Counted from the stretch's first letter, positions 11,200 to 24,110 are shown. The stretch is 64,000 nt of DNA from Haliotis asinina (GCF_037392515.1 NC_090288.1:10709969-10773968), one strand, 5' to 3'. The notes: a model not told the origin generated them from the letters alone. Numbers and translations: made by a program.

Positions 11200-12300
11200 T
11201 GCTTTGCATGTGGGTAAGAAACGGAATAGAACGTGTTGAAGTTCAGTGTGTGTCTTTTTGAGTGCGTTCGTTTGGTCCCTTTTTGTTTTGACCGTGCATA
11301 CCCTGGTTAACTTCAGTTAGGGCTAGATGAGCACAGCCACGAAGTGTTACTGCCATTGCTCAAACAGGTTTTGTACCGGACATAAAAAACCCCCACTAAC
11401 ATGACTAGATTCAGTTTACTGAAGTGCGCATGAAAACTGTTCAGCTATGACACCCCAAGGACATACTCACAGAGAGTGAGTGAGTGAGTTGAAGTTTTAC
11501 ACCGGATCAGAACCCGAAAGCTTTGTCCTGAAAGTTTATATAAGTGGTTATAGAAACTCTCGTGAAAATGTTATACACCACTAGCGACCAAACTTTCTTG
11601 TGGATCAAGCGTATGCCTAATTACTTTTTTTCCAATATCACTAGCCTGCTTACTTTACATATTCCTTATGTGTCATGCCATCTAAACTTGTCTTCATTCA
11701 TTCATAACTTCACAACTTTCTTAGCCATGATATGGCTCTAGTACTGCGAATGTGACTTAAAATTTTAACTCATTTTCAGCTGCTTAAAAGAGGTTGATGA
11801 GTTTATGTTCTTTGACTTTTGGAATCTATACTTTTCTTTGAGTAAATATTTATACCCTCGGGATTAACCTGTGTCTTGTGTCCGCCTTGTTTTACTTGCT
11901 ACTCTATCAGCCCAACCTCTCCGCATTAGATGAAAGTGTACTTGATTTCAATCTTTCTGTGAAGGAACAATTTGTGCCCAGGCAAGTGTTTGCACTCGGT
12001 CTCTGGTGCCCAATGCTTAAGCTTCAAGTGATTTGAATACTTGAAAGGAAAGTGGATCAATTAAATTGATGCTTTCTGTATATTTGTGACTCACTTGATT
12101 ATACTCATTAATATTGTTTGCTCAATACGTCTCTCATAAATGATGATCGACTTTGTTCAGCTTGTCTCAGGTCAACAAGAGTGCATTGATAGAATGAGTT
12201 GAAACCAGGCTCTACGAAGTCCAGTGGAAATGCTCAATAAAAATGCTGTATGATTTTATCAAGATTCTAGAATACAATACGCGTTACAGTTCACAGGAAA
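11200..12300. other. Unassigned AT-rich sequence
   Basis: I see no supported gene. A short GAGTGAGTGAGTTGAAGTTTTACACCG stretch near 11476 is a SINE tail fragment. Confidence 0.4.
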
Positions 12301-12304
12301 ATAA

Positions 12305-12556
12305 TGAGTTTAGTTTTATGCCACTCTGAAATAGTCCAGCTGTATTGCGGGGAACTAAAAATAATCAAGTCTGGACCCGACAATCCAGTGATCAACAACA
12401 TGAGCATCGATCTGCATGATGGGGATCCAATGACATATCAACCAAGTCAACGAGCCTGATGACGCGATCCCGTTGATAGCCTCTTACGGCTACCTAGTCG
12501 CCTTTTGTGGCAAGCCTGGGTTGCTGAAGACCTATTCTTTCCCGGATCTTCACGGA
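12305..12556 (+). mobile_element. SINE-like family A copy (antisense orientation)
   Basis: Shared blocks are AATCAAGTCTGGACCCGACA, ATCCAGTGATCAACAACATG, AGCATCGATCTGC, CGATCCCGTTGATAG, CTGGGTTGCTGAAGACC and GATCTTCACGG. The tail side (GAGTTTAGTTTTATGCC) lies at the left. Confidence 0.75.
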
Positions 12557-13535
12557 CAACACGAACTAGTTTAAGAACATTCAACTCAGCTCCGTGTGTG
12601 TTGGGTCACCTTTGTTTGCTTACCAGTACAAACCGCGACCTTAACAACAGGCAAAAAAAAACAGCATGCGCAACGCTGATGCTGCCGTCGCTGGTCATGA
12701 GCCATGGCAAGATCAAACGGAGACTTCAGGACAGTTTGCACGACATGTCGGTAATGGTCGGGACTGGCATCACGGTGACTAAGGCACCCCACTCTTTGTT
12801 GTGCAGGGAAGGGGTACTTGGAAGTACTAAACAGTCTTTGTTGTCCTTCTAGCAATGCGTCGAGGCTTTGTCTCACAACGACAGCACTCAAAGGGGCAGA
12901 ACAAGCCTATAACTATACGTCAGGGACGCTGGAGCGAGTGGCATTGTATCCACTACAACCGTTTAACCACGTTTCTTGAGGACTAACATGGCTTTAACAT
13001 ATTTTGTTCTATTCAGCAGAGTGAAATCATGGATAAAGATATCCATTTTGGATTTCCAATCCTACCCCTATCCTCTTTCTAGAACGTCGAAGGTGATGAT
13101 ATACTTATTATGCCTACATCATTACTGGCTGTTGTGGGGTTTTTTTCACTGTACATTCATTATTATCTCACATCTATTACGAGTAACTGATGTCATTATT
13201 TCTCAGAGACGAGGAAATCCACTTGGTTCTATGGATGTCCACACGCATATAACCCCAAATATTCAAAACTCTTCAGCTCACCATTGTGTATTATCTGTAT
13301 AGTTTAACCGTGCTCAAGGTATTCTGTTTTCCGTGAAGTTATGATTTAGAAGACGATGAGACCTCCGACATAACAGTAAGTAATAAAGTAGATCAGTTGA
13401 CATGTAGAGTCACATCGGTAATATTTCATCCATATCGTGACGAGAACAACTTATGCATGAATATTGAAAATCAGTTAATAATGGATCGACGCAGATGGTT
13501 ACGACGACAAGTAAAAAATCACGGTATGTGTATCT

Positions 13536-14226
13536 CCTAACTTTGGCATCAGGGTCAGAAATGTTTCTTTTAGTGGCATTGATAGAAGTTGGAGAGACAG
13601 ATGTGTATAAACTCTGTGAATGAACATATCCACCCCTCACTAACCCCCTTACCTAACTTTGGCATCAGGGTCAGAAATATTTCTTTTAGTGGCATTGATA
13701 GAAGTTGGAGAGGCAGATGTGTATAAACTCTGTGAATGAACATATCCACCCCTCACTAACCCCTTTACCTAACTTTGGCATCAGGGTCAGAAATATTTCT
13801 TTTAGTGGCATTGATAGAAGTTGGAGAGGCAGATGTGTATAAACTCTGTGGATGAACATATCCACCCCTCACTAACCCCTTTACCTAACTTTGGCATCAG
13901 GGTCAGAAATATTTCTTTTAGTGGCATTGATAGAAGTTGGAGAGGCAGATGTGTATAAACTCTGTGGATGAACATATCCACCCCTCACTAACCCCTTTAC
14001 CTAACTTTGGCATCAGGGTCAGAAATATTTCTTTTAGTGGCATTGATAGAAGTTGGAGAGGCAGATGTGTATAAACTCTGTGGATGAACATATCCACCCC
14101 TCACTAACCCCCTTACCTAACTTTGGCATCAGGGTCAGAAATATTTCTTTTAGTGGCATTGATAGAAGTTGGAGAAGCAGATGTGTATAAACTCTGTGGA
14201 TGAACATATCCACCCCTCACTAACCC
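13536..14226. repeat. 116-bp minisatellite, about 6 copies
   Basis: The unit begins CCTAACTTTGGCATCAGGGT at 13536, 13652, 13768, 13884, 14000 and 14116, an exact 116-bp period. Copies differ by a few substitutions (GAGAGGCAG or GAGAAGCAG, CTCTGTGAATG or CTCTGTGGATG). Central copies are more alike than the ends. No coding role is apparent. Confidence 0.95.
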
Positions 14227-14539
14227 ATTGACCATCTTCGACAAGAAACACATCCTATCAGGGCGGAATAAGAAGCTGACTATCTATGAAGTTTGTCCTC
14301 ATCTATGGACGTCTTGATTATCATCAGAAATGATGTTCTTTTCACGTCATCCAATGTTATTGGTCAGTTAGGCGATACACACACCGGCCGTCGATATATT
14401 TTGCACTCCACGGTCACGATAGAGCTGCAGACATTTCACAGTGGAACAGAGCTCCGTATGTCGTAAACTTCTGAATTATGAATTCTCAAAACCTTGAGTA
14501 GACGAGGCGCAAGGTTTACATGATAAGTCATTATGTGTG

Positions 14540-14650
14540 AGTTTATTTGTACACCGCTTTCAATAATATTCTAGCAATATCAACGTGCGGACGCCAGAGA
14601 TACATTTCACATACTGTACCTTTGTGGAGAATCGACATGACATGCAAAAG
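14540..14650 (-). mobile_element. Degenerate SINE B fragment
   Basis: GTACACCGCTTTCAATAATA, TTCTAGCAATATCAACG, CACATACTGTACCTTTGTGG and AGAATCGACATGACAT follow the order of SINE B tail, body and B box as seen in the better copy at 60003-60170. Confidence 0.6.
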
Positions 14651-14999
14651 CTTTAACTACAAGACAAACGCACCACCCACAGTCAGTGTGAGACTGATTA
14701 TACTACATTCCTGTGTGCAATAAAGTGGAATATAGTGAGTTTGTCGATATGCTGATGCGTTTTTTCGATTGCAATGACTCGTACTTGCTGCACTCGGCGT
14801 ACATATTTGGTTTCAGTTGAAGTTAGATGGTGGAAACAAACGGGAATTACACTGAGCTGAATGCCATCATATACAATATGCAACGGACAAGGTTTGTCTG
14901 TAAACATTGTGACGGGTACGCATAAATATATCAATAACATCAACGCTGCACATTGTATCGGGGACTTATGAACACTGCGACATGTTATTGCATGCGTTT

Positions 15000-15110
15000 G
15001 TTGTTTAGCGCCGCACTCAGCCATATTCAAATATTTAAGCATGATATGGAGTTCTGTAGCAACAGACCATCCAGTAATCAACCAGTAGCCAACCAGCCCC
15101 CAACAAGACG
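15000..15110 (+). mobile_element. SINE A fragment
   Basis: TTTAGCGCCGCACTCAGCCA, TATTCAA and CAGACCATCCAGTAATCAACCAGT match the tail half of family A. The head half is missing. Confidence 0.6.
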
Positions 15111-15662
15111 TAGCAATATATGTAGATCAATGATGCCGTATGAAATCATTGACGCTATTTTTTTTTCTTTTTGTTATCATTCGAAGGAATGTGCGGTGTT
15201 GATTTCATGTCACAGTTAGCATGTATTGCACGTGCATAATCGTCAAGCTACCTGTAGCAGCCAAGTGTACTCGCCCAATTCGTTGTACCGCCTCTCGTCA
15301 CAAATGCGTTTAGTGCGCAGGATCATCTAGTATGTGTCTAGCAGTAGGAGATCTAGGTAATCGGTAAGATTGTGACTATCTGCGTGTTATTTTATTGTTT
15401 TAATATTGTAACCAGAGAAATACATGTAGTTTGATTCATTGGTGACATGCAAGATGGAAACTTGTTGCGTTTGAATTCACCAAGTCGTACTGCGTCTGTT
15501 TTGAGTTTCTAAACTCTAGGCATAATACTCTTCCTTTGCAGTGATCGAATGCATGCAATAATGTCCACTTTTAAAGACAGACAGTGTGATCACTTCAAAA
15601 TACTGCAATGTTGCACCCGATCCAGGAAATATTAGCTGCTACTAGCAGGTCTTTGTTAGCGC

Positions 15663-15877
15663 GACCCGTAACGGTCCGGGGTAGAACAGTCCTTCATCGA
15701 AGCCAATGATTGTCATAAAAGACGACTCTACCATTGGTTCCCAGTTGCGCACAGTCGACGCTCATGCTGTTGATCACTGGATTGACTGGTCCAGACTTGA
15801 TTATTTAAAGGCCGCCGCCATATAGCTGGAATATTGCTGAGTGCGGCGTAAAACTAAACTCACTGACTGTATTTATC
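15663..15877 (-). mobile_element. SINE-like family A copy (sense on the minus-strand layout, tail at right)
   Basis: The sequence runs GACCCGTAACGGTCCGGGGT, AGTCCTTCATCGAAGCCAAT, GGTTCCCAGTTGCGCA, CTCATGCTGTTGATCACTGG, GGCCGCCGCCATATAGCTGG, then AATATTGCTGAGTGCGGCGT and AAAACTAAACTCACTGACT. It is a well-preserved but internally shortened member of the family. Confidence 0.78.
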
Positions 15878-15879
15878 TG

Positions 15880-16860
15880 CTACTAGCAGTTACAAAGACA
15901 GCCTTTCCGCCCATGGAGACTAACACTTGCAGCTAACGGAGACTACAATATATATACTGACCATGGTAGGACATCGTCATATTTTGCATCCCAAGCACGC
16001 CATATTGAGGCGAAGCAATGCCAGCCTCACTAGGTTGTGTAGTTTATGTACCCACAGTTGACAAATCGTGAAGGACAGTGCCTTATGAAATTGCATATTC
16101 CGTGTGTAGATGTGTATTTGCGTTTCTGACTGATATCCTTTATATCGTTCACGGAATACCCAGGTGCCGTGTGTATCTAAAATTTGCAGTTGTCTAGATG
16201 CATATATTCACTTATCAAGAGTGCTCTTTATTATTTTCTCTACTCTTCGGTCATATATTAACTGGTCACCAACTAATATCGGAACATGTATACATTAAAT
16301 CTTTACTGTATAAATAAATGTGGGGAAAATATGTTCGTTGTTTAAATTTGTTTCATATTATCGAAGTACAATACTGAATGTCTAAAATAAGCCAACAATA
16401 CTAACGTTCCTGTTGCGGCTTGTTTTACATTTTCCATACATGACTAACTGGGAGCCTATCTACGTAACCTACGCATAGACCAGATCATGTATCGGAGTCA
16501 CAGTCGGGTTCCCGGGGTCTGCTACGATACGCTTCTCAGTTATATTACTGAACATGCAACTGCTTCAATGTCTTATCCAGCCTGGCATGAGACATTTGAT
16601 TATTTATAAATCAGTGAAGAAGACTTCTGTGTTCATTTGAATTAAATAGGTTTTGTTTACTGTTAGTTGCCCGAAATATGAAAAGTATTCAAACCTGTTG
16701 CAGTAAAACAGGTGAATGATAAAACATGAATACTACATGTACACACTTTAACTCCACAACAGTAAGTTGCATGGACACACATCTTTACTTAAGTCTGCAT
16801 CTACTCCACTGTATGTCAGATTTTACTTGCAAATATATTAATTCATGTCATCATTGTTAA
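15880..16860. other. Unassigned intergenic sequence
   Basis: No gene, RNA or recognised repeat is supported on either strand. Confidence 0.4.
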
Positions 16861-17175
16861 ATGAACATACGGCTGTATATGTATGAATCATTCGTAGTTC
16901 TTATATCATTTACTGTCATTGTTGTTGTCATAGTCTTAACCATTACTAGTGTTCATATGTCACGGTTCTCTCTGAATGATTGTGTGGTCAGCAACAGTTG
17001 TTCCCCCCTATCGGAAAATCGGCGCAAGAGGGAAGATGGCAAAGGCAAGGTGTCCTTGCACAGGCAGCAAGGACAGGCAACTGTGATGCCTAAAAATGCC
17101 AGCCTCAGCAACTGTGATGAGAGAACCGATGGCAGTGGGTCAAAAACATCCGCCACAGCACGATGCTTTTTGTGA
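16861..17175 (+). CDS. Open frame of 104 codons with one hydrophobic segment, unrecognised
   Basis: The frame encodes a hydrophobic stretch at about residues 10-31 (FVVLISFTVIVVVIVLTITS), then a polar, basic tail with ENRRKRED and a Ser/Thr-rich end. No family is recognised. An antisense open frame overlaps it, and no splice or promoter context supports expression. It could be a real small membrane protein, an exon piece or chance. Confidence 0.2.
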   Translation: MNIRLYMYESFVVLISFTVIVVVIVLTITSVHMSRFSLNDCVVSNSCSPLSENRRKREDGKGKVSLHRQQGQATVMPKNASLSNCDERTDGSGSKTSATARCFL

Positions 17176-19133
17176 AAGTATATTCAGTTTATTTTGTTCA
17201 TGATGATATTTTCAAAATTATTTTCAAAAAGTTATCGTATTTATTCAGACTTTTAGTTTTTAAATTCAGTGTATACCAGCGTACACCCCTTTACTACATT
17301 TCCACTCGTAAATGTTATTCATTTCTGTTTATTAAGTGAAGAGCAAATATAAAGTTCTCATGAAAGAAACTTTGGAGGAATTCAGATACTTCTTGTAGAA
17401 TGTGACCCGTTTACATCATCACCACCCTAAGCTGAGTAATGGAGCTGCTTGTGCACCTTCTTCAAAGTAAGTCATTTAAAATTTAAGTTGATTACAATCC
17501 TAATTTATTATTATTATTATATAACTTTGAATAGTTTGTGGCCTGTACATAATTCTCAAACAGTTTCTTTGTCAGTTGATGAAAACTGAAAATTTAACAA
17601 ACGTGACGCAATCAGTTAACATTAAGGTTCATCACTGCGAAATATAAAAACATAACCAGGTTATACTTTTCAAACGTAACATTTACTAACATAACTGTTA
17701 AGGGCATGGGTTTTAGTATGTGGAGGTTTTTAAAAGATGAACTACACAAGTGTCAGCTATACATACCCTTGGTAAACAATATCTATAGTTTTAAAATGCA
17801 CGTAGTTTGTGGAAACACTTTGGCTACAAATTAATTTTTAAACTGTGTTGAAATACTTCTACAGTAAAACAATAATTATCCACTTTTAGAATTCTCCATT
17901 TATTGTTATTATTGTAGTTTCAGTTGCCAGCGAAAATAATCAACCTTGACGCTGATTCCCAGCACGTCCGCAATGTTTCCTGAGGCAATTCATGGGGAAA
18001 ATATATACTGGCTTCCTACCTAACGAAGAAGATCATCAGTACATGGAATCATATAAAGGTGAGAAAAAAACCTAATGTGGTAAGTAGAAGATAGATATCC
18101 TCTTGCGAACCTTATTCAGAAACACTTGAACATGGTAGGTGAATCTGTGAGAGAACTAAGTTTGGTAAGGTGAAGAACACCAGGGCTGAGAGGTTAAAGG
18201 ATGACCAGCGAGGTGGTGCAGGGAACAGAAGGGTACATAGGAATTGACACCTTGCGGGCTGAGTTACAGAAGAACACTTTCTCATTATTGTAATTTTTGT
18301 AACTTCTATGTCTTGCAGTGAGTTCCAGACAGGGAAAAGTTTATGAGCATGAATAAGACAGCAAAGCTTTCTGAAACAGCTGCATGTGGATATAGGCATG
18401 GCTTCCTCCAGCCTTTCTTCAGTCTCCAACATGGGGAAAGGTAAGCAATTGAAGACCTCGGGAGAAGAAAGTTATAACCCACACTTTTGTCATTTTGAGA
18501 AAAAGGCATTTAAAAGTTTGTCATTAGCTGACAAATCCTGTAGTAGGAATAATTGGATATTGACATGTTTGTTTTGGAGATCATGTATTTGTGTAATGAA
18601 ATATAAATATTTGTACTGAAACACAAGTTATAAAGTCGTGATTTGTACATTTGAAATAGCACCCTAACATACATTTTTGTTGGTTATAACATTTTTTCTG
18701 AAAAAGGTTTATCATTGTCTTCCTGAAGAGTCATTACATAGTCAATATCAGTCAATACCATGTGTTTAAAAACACAATAAAACATGGCTTAGCAATTAAT
18801 AACTAATTTTATTTGTTCAGAACATGATTGAAAATAAGGAATGACCCCAAACTAGCACAAAAACAGAGTGGAAATGTTATTCAGTTGACATTACTAATGA
18901 AAACAAACATCCTTATTGTTTCCATCTTGAAATCCTGTCGTGGAAATTGATTAAAACGATGATGCAAAATATCACAGTTGTCAACTTGATAAAAACTAAA
19001 TGAATAAAATTGATTTCAGCCTGAAATTTAACCAATAACAAAGCTCCTAAAATTTTAACATCATGAGCGAAACAGCTCAAAACTCTTAAAATCTTCTTTG
19101 AACAGGGTTTCAACTTGAAACTTAATTAACGCA

Positions 19134-19320
19134 GCATGTGTTATCTCGAAGTATCTTTGTCTTCACCCAGGCCCTCCATACACTTTTTACTGCAAGAGCA
19201 TGCAGGTCCTGTAGTGACTACATCAACTTTCTTCCCACTACTTGATACATAAGCTTCTCCTTTGTTCTTTAAGTCTTTATTTATGGCCTTTTTGGATCTG
19301 TTTCTGGAATTTGTGTTTTT
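19134..19320 (-). CDS. Exon-like Cys-rich segment, transposon-associated type
   Basis: The minus-strand frame reads KKAINKDLKNKGEAYVSSSG, then KKVDVVTTGPACSCSKKCM, and ends at a stop after GEDKDTSR. The pattern G.AYVS..GK.V......CSC...C resembles a small module that I recall from uncharacterised, often transposon-related animal proteins. That match is from memory and is not verified. It lies inside the putative inverted-repeat element and on the same strand as the acidic N-terminal segment at 20806. Confidence 0.4.
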
Positions 19321-19405
19321 TTTTTCTCTCTTTTATCCTGAAATCGATTAGTTACATAATTTTATTTCAAAATCAGCATATGTTCTCTCAATAAACCTAA
19401 TTTGT

Positions 19406-19791
19406 TCATGTGAACAGCCTGGAGCACGTGAGATTAACACTGACATTGGGGATGCATATGACTTTGATATGACCTTGTACTGATGAGAACTCTACACAAG
19501 CAGCATCAAGGTGCAGCAAGTCTGAAGGAAGAACTGAACACAGGTCATGTGCTTTGACTTCTGTAAAACTCACACACAAAAATTCAAGTTTTGGGCAGTG
19601 TCTAACATTCTCAATTTCATTCCCTGGGAGCACAGAACATCCACTGATGTTGAGAATCTTGAGAAATGGTTCATGTTTGTCAGAAATGAAAGAGATTGTA
19701 TGGGTGCATGAGTGATGTTCAGTGTGTGAAGTTTGGTAGATTTTGACAGCTGTTGGCACACAATGTCACTTGCACAGGTGGGTGAAAACAA
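19406..19791 (-). pseudogene. Leucine-rich-repeat-like fragment with a frameshift
   Basis: Two overlapping frames together give LRR-like sequence: STKLHTLNITHAPIQSLSFL in one, then FLKILNISGCSVLPGNEIEN and CPKLEFLCVSFTEVKAHDL in the other. The shift falls near 19690. The 'LKxLNISGC' and 'CPKLEFL' spacing suggests the F-box/LRR (FBXL-like) type of repeat. No F-box or flanking exons were found, so it is probably a broken gene piece. Confidence 0.45.
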
Positions 19792-19938
19792 ATACTCAGC
19801 ATGTGGTATTTAAAAATATCTAAAACAGGATGAATGAGACATCAGTTTTTGCAGATGATTCTTCACAAACATAAAAAGTCAACAGAAAAGTCATCCACAT
19901 TCCTCTAGAGGATACTGTTTCCATGAACAATATTGTAC

Positions 19939-20202
19939 AGCAACATATGTCATATTTGGGATTTCACTTCCTCAGTAAAGTACAAATTCTAGTACTTTTT
20001 TGGTTGAGTCCCATCTGGGATTCGAACCCGCACAATCAGAGTCAGGCACCTAATCGCCAGCACACAAAGTCAGCTCAGCCACCGCGACTTCCCGGATGTG
20101 ACTCAACCAAAATATTACTAGAATTTGTACTTTACTGAGGAAGTGAAATCCCAAATAGGACATATGCTGCATTTGACCACTTCCTAAATGGCATCGTGTA
20201 AT
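19939..20202. mobile_element. Head-to-head tRNA-like foldback element (internally deleted copy)
   Basis: The element is bounded by the 10-bp direct repeat AATATTGTAC at 19929-19938 and 20203-20212. The left arm carries, on the minus strand, a tRNA-like head with B box GGGATTCGAACCC (complement) and A-box sequence CAGCTCAGCCACCGCGAC. The right arm repeats only the 3' part of the head (TTCCCGGATGTGACTCAACC) and the body (ACTAGAATTTGTACTTTACT..GAAATCCCAAATA). It is a deletion derivative of the element at 45293-45704. Confidence 0.85.
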
Positions 20203-20659
20203 AATATTGTACGGGAATTTGCAGATTGAGTGACGATTTGATTAAGTGTTCCAGTTCAATGAATTCCAGAATTGTAACTAATACTTCCTCGGGTAGATTT
20301 ATCAGAGTCATCTGTGAAAAAAAATGTTAGTTGTCAATTTGCATCTGAATGTTTTACCAAAGTGAACGTTTTCGTGATAATGTGTCAGTTGATAACCCTC
20401 AGTATTTTCCACTTTCGTTTCACGAAGAAAATGATAACCTACAAATACACACTTTCTCCTGTTTACCTTTTGTAGAAGACATCCCAAACGTTTTTTACAT
20501 GCATATGTATATAAGTAACTTCAAAGTATCATTTCATTTTTTGGTGAAAACGCTTTTGTTTTTGCGTAATAGAACCCTGGGGTTGTCACGACTGACGAAA
20601 TGAGCGATTTGGAAAGAATATGATAACCCACAAAATACAGGAAAATACCAAATTCTAAA

Positions 20660-20806
20660 GCAAAATAAAACTTAGCTCCGGGAAACTATTGTCATTGGAT
20701 GCAGAAGTTGTCCCTTTATATGTAGGATCAACTGTGGTGTCATCGTTTTCACTGTCACTAGACAATTGCGCTAAAACTTGATGATCTGTGAACATGTGTT
20801 CCGCCA
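20660..20806 (-). CDS. Possible N-terminal exon with acidic Ser/Asp segment
   Basis: From the ATG at 20806 the frame reads MAEHMFTDHQVLAQLSSDSE, NDDTTVDPTYKGTT and so on to about 20660. It has the look of a start exon. The donor is not clear, because the frame runs to a stop without an obvious GT. With the Cys-rich exon at 19320-19134 it could form one transposon-borne or host gene. This is an inference from strand, order and spacing. Confidence 0.35.
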
Positions 20807-21024
20807 TGTTTTTGTGGGTCATGATTGTTTTTCTGAAATTGGTTCATGTGGGTGTGGGTTGTGATATTTTGGGTGTTGATGCAATAGCTTAGGTTTAAGA
20901 GTAAGGGGAGATAATTTCCTTTCACGTGATTAGTTATGGTCTGGCAATCCACAAACTATGACAATCGCGGAAATTCACCAATGGTGGGTTATAACTTTCT
21001 TCCCCCGAGGTCTTCAATTATTTC

Positions 21025-24000
21025 TTTGAGTTTATTTCTTCCTTTTTTTTTCATCGTGGTATTGTCACAGTTTTAGAAACTTAATAGCCCTCGGACGCGT
21101 TCAAATTTGTACCCGGGTACCCCATTTCCTATTACCCTACGCTGCCCCGATAGCCCATTTTTTTATATCCGGACAGCATATTTGTAAGAAATGGTAATAT
21201 ATCTTTCGCCTTTAAAATATTTTTAAATATTTATTTTCAAGGAAATTGTACAGTCCAAGGATGACAGAAGGAGATGACTAGTCAGATGGAGAAGGTCTTG
21301 AAAGACGGTCGTCGTACCTTTGCAAATTCTCAAATATTACAAAGGAGGTTGATCTCGTGAGTGATACCCTTCTCCACTTTGGATAAAGCATTCAAGACAA
21401 ATTTGGTGTGTAAGAAATATGTTGTCTGGTGTTATTTCCATTGTTAACTCAAGTTTGTTTTTCTTTCTGACAACTAATATGAAATATACGTACAGTCCGT
21501 TTGATTTACATTGAGACTGAACACAAAGTGAAACAATTGCAGCAAAGTGTGCACAGTCTCATGAAATCGACACACCAAATCGAATCATTTGTCGCATATC
21601 TTAGACACCCACTTAAACAAATAATCATTATTTTGTTGTTGCATTTAGCTGTTTTTTACAAGGGGGAAACACTTGCGGGTAGAACACTCAGGTGTGCAAG
21701 GTGCATTCGAAAGTTCACTACACACGTTTGTTTATGAGTACCTAATTGTGTGCTAGTTAGCAATTCCTGGGTCTCAAATGAAATCAAATGTACAGTAAAA
21801 TTAATTGATATTATTGTCTTCGCTGCAAGACATTCACATCAATTTATGATTTGGAGCGTGCTTTTACAACAAAATAATAAAACACTTTCCAGAATGTTTG
21901 TTTTGATAATGAATTTAGGTCCTAGTACACACATACTATGAAAAGATAGTAATTAGTTCCTATAGGTGATAATTTGGGTAGCATTATAAGAGCCATAGAA
22001 GAAAGATTGGCAGCAATACAAGAATCAGTTCCAGGTATATGGCATTTACACTTTGTCGTCTTAACATACATGTCAAGGTCTTTATAACAAAAAAATCCTT
22101 TTTATCATACAATTTGGAGTATTTCTTTCTGTGTCTCAAAATGCTAGCAATCAACCGAATGATAACATGCTGAGTGCACATGACGTTACCATAAACAAGC
22201 AAGTAAATGGCATTCAAAGCATGTTAATGTCTAGTGGTTAGTAGGTAACAAACAAAATTCAAAATTAGCTTGAACAAAGAAGCATAACTGAAGTCAACAT
22301 CTGTTTTGATACCCATATGCCCATAGTATCTACCTAGCGTCATGTTTCTCTGTTACCAATTGCTTCAGTGGATTAATCAGCACTGATAAAATACAGAAAA
22401 TTTCATTCCTCAAAACCAATGCAATGGATACACTAATCTATGTTTGAACACTTACATAATGGTAATATCTGTTAAGAACCCTCTCCACTAAGGAGGAGTA
22501 CTGTGTGAAGTCTGAAAATTTGGAGAATCTCAGGCAAGTATATTAGACAACAAATAGGTTAAACAACAATAATAACCAATGTGCGAAATGGCTTCCAAAA
22601 TTTTGCTTGGCAGTCAAACTACATGGGCGGATCCAGGAATTTTGAAAGGGTGGTCAAACCCCCTCAGGTTAAAAAAATATTGATACTCAAAGTCATTTCT
22701 GTTGATTTGGCCTGAACAAAAGTAGTGATCGCAAAGGGAATCATATCAAGTATGGAGTTCAATTTTCTCAGTGATAACAATCAAACAATGAAGGTTACTA
22801 AAATCAATAAAACAAACAAATCATCATGAGACATTCGCGTCATTAATAAATCTGACTGGCTAATACCTTCAGGTTGATTTAGGACTGACGCAAACTAACG
22901 TGTTTTTTTCAATGGCACACCTCTGAAGAGTTGCGACAAAAAGACATGATATTTCAGTTGTACAAAAACCTCCTGGCACGTAATTCGATTGTTTTCCAGT
23001 CTGCGATGATAAAAATCTGTTGGTAATATCTTCTAAGAAAATGTTCAGGAAAGGGTTCCTAATATACTATAAAATATCACCAATGAAAGCCCAAGCCATA
23101 ACACAACAAACAGATGACAATGTACAGTTTTGTTCTTAAACATATTTGAGCTATTTGCATGAAAACACATTCCCCACAGGGACTGGAACATTTTTAAAAC
23201 TTCTTTTCTGAGGATCTCTCTTCTATTTTTCTTGTCGGTATTTGTTGTTATGTCAGTGGTTCATCAAAACAAATGAATAAACATAGATGATAGCTCAGAA
23301 GTTACTACAAAACTCGTTTTCATGGACAAAAAATACTGTAACGCCAGACACGGGAGGGTATGCCATCTGATTATATATGTCATGGTCATATGAGAACATA
23401 TACATACGGGTACATATGTCATGTGACCACATAAAGTGCAGTATTTAATAGTGTGGTTGATAACCTGGTAGCGCGACTTTGTTTACAAACATATCTAAAT
23501 ATTAAATTCCGCCCCCTAACTTGCATTACACCACCAAGATCGCATGTTACGCCAAGAAACTCCATAATGCTAAGAAGCGTCTCCCTTTGATCCTTAATTA
23601 CAATGACGTCATAATCTGGATGCACGCGCTGCAGTGACCATGCGAGAGATTTCTAAACAAAATCATAAAACAACCTGTCATTCCTACGCTGTTTGGCGAT
23701 TTTGACATCTCTCGGGCGTACGCACATATATTATTCTGACAGTAAGGTAATAAGCATATTCTTTATGTACTTGCAAACCAGTTTAGTGATGTACAAAAGC
23801 TTGCTAACGTCCTAATCTGTTCTATCGGAAGTATGATGGATATTCGATTCGACAGTTACGTGCAGAATGACGTAATGACCAGTACGTTTTAGAATAAGCT
23901 AATGATAAGTTTTGCACTTCAGCTCCCCCCTCCCCCGAAGAAAAACAAATGCAGATTTTCCCATTTTCAATATCAAAGCAATAAAATACCTTTTTAGTAA

Positions 24001-24110
24001 TGTTAACTGTCATTTAATCATCGATTTTTCAAAGAAGGTTGATTTGTGAAATGACTCTTGATATATGTTTTGTAACTAGAATATATTTAATAACTGGTAC
24101 TTTGGACTAT
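21025..24110. other. Unassigned region
   Basis: No gene is firmly supported. GGGCGGATCCAGGAATTTT near 22625 looks like a transposon terminus of a common animal type, but its partner was not found. A minus-strand open frame at 23625-23419 (start HPDYDVIVIKDQRETLLSIM) is unrecognised and has no splice support. Confidence 0.35.

Larger units (their letters stand above)
18438..21021 (-). mobile_element. Putative DNA transposon with 36-bp terminal inverted repeats
   Basis: AATTGAAGACCTCGGG.GAAG followed by AAAGTTATAACCCAC at 18438 recurs in inverse complement ending near 21021, with one mismatch in about 36 bp. The interval is about 2.6 kb and contains two exon-like minus-strand pieces (20806-20660 and 19320-19134). 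No clear TSD was seen and no transposase catalytic domain was recognised, so the class is unknown. An alternative is two single-ended copies of another repeat in opposite orientation. Confidence 0.45.

Noticed and set aside
12505..12891. Overlapping frames of 101-115 codons on both strands
   Set aside because: They begin inside a SINE A copy, contain no recognisable motif and overlap each other on opposite strands.
14698..15219. Open frames of 88 and 127 codons on opposite strands
   Set aside because: They overlap each other and a SINE A fragment, and neither shows a domain or splice context.
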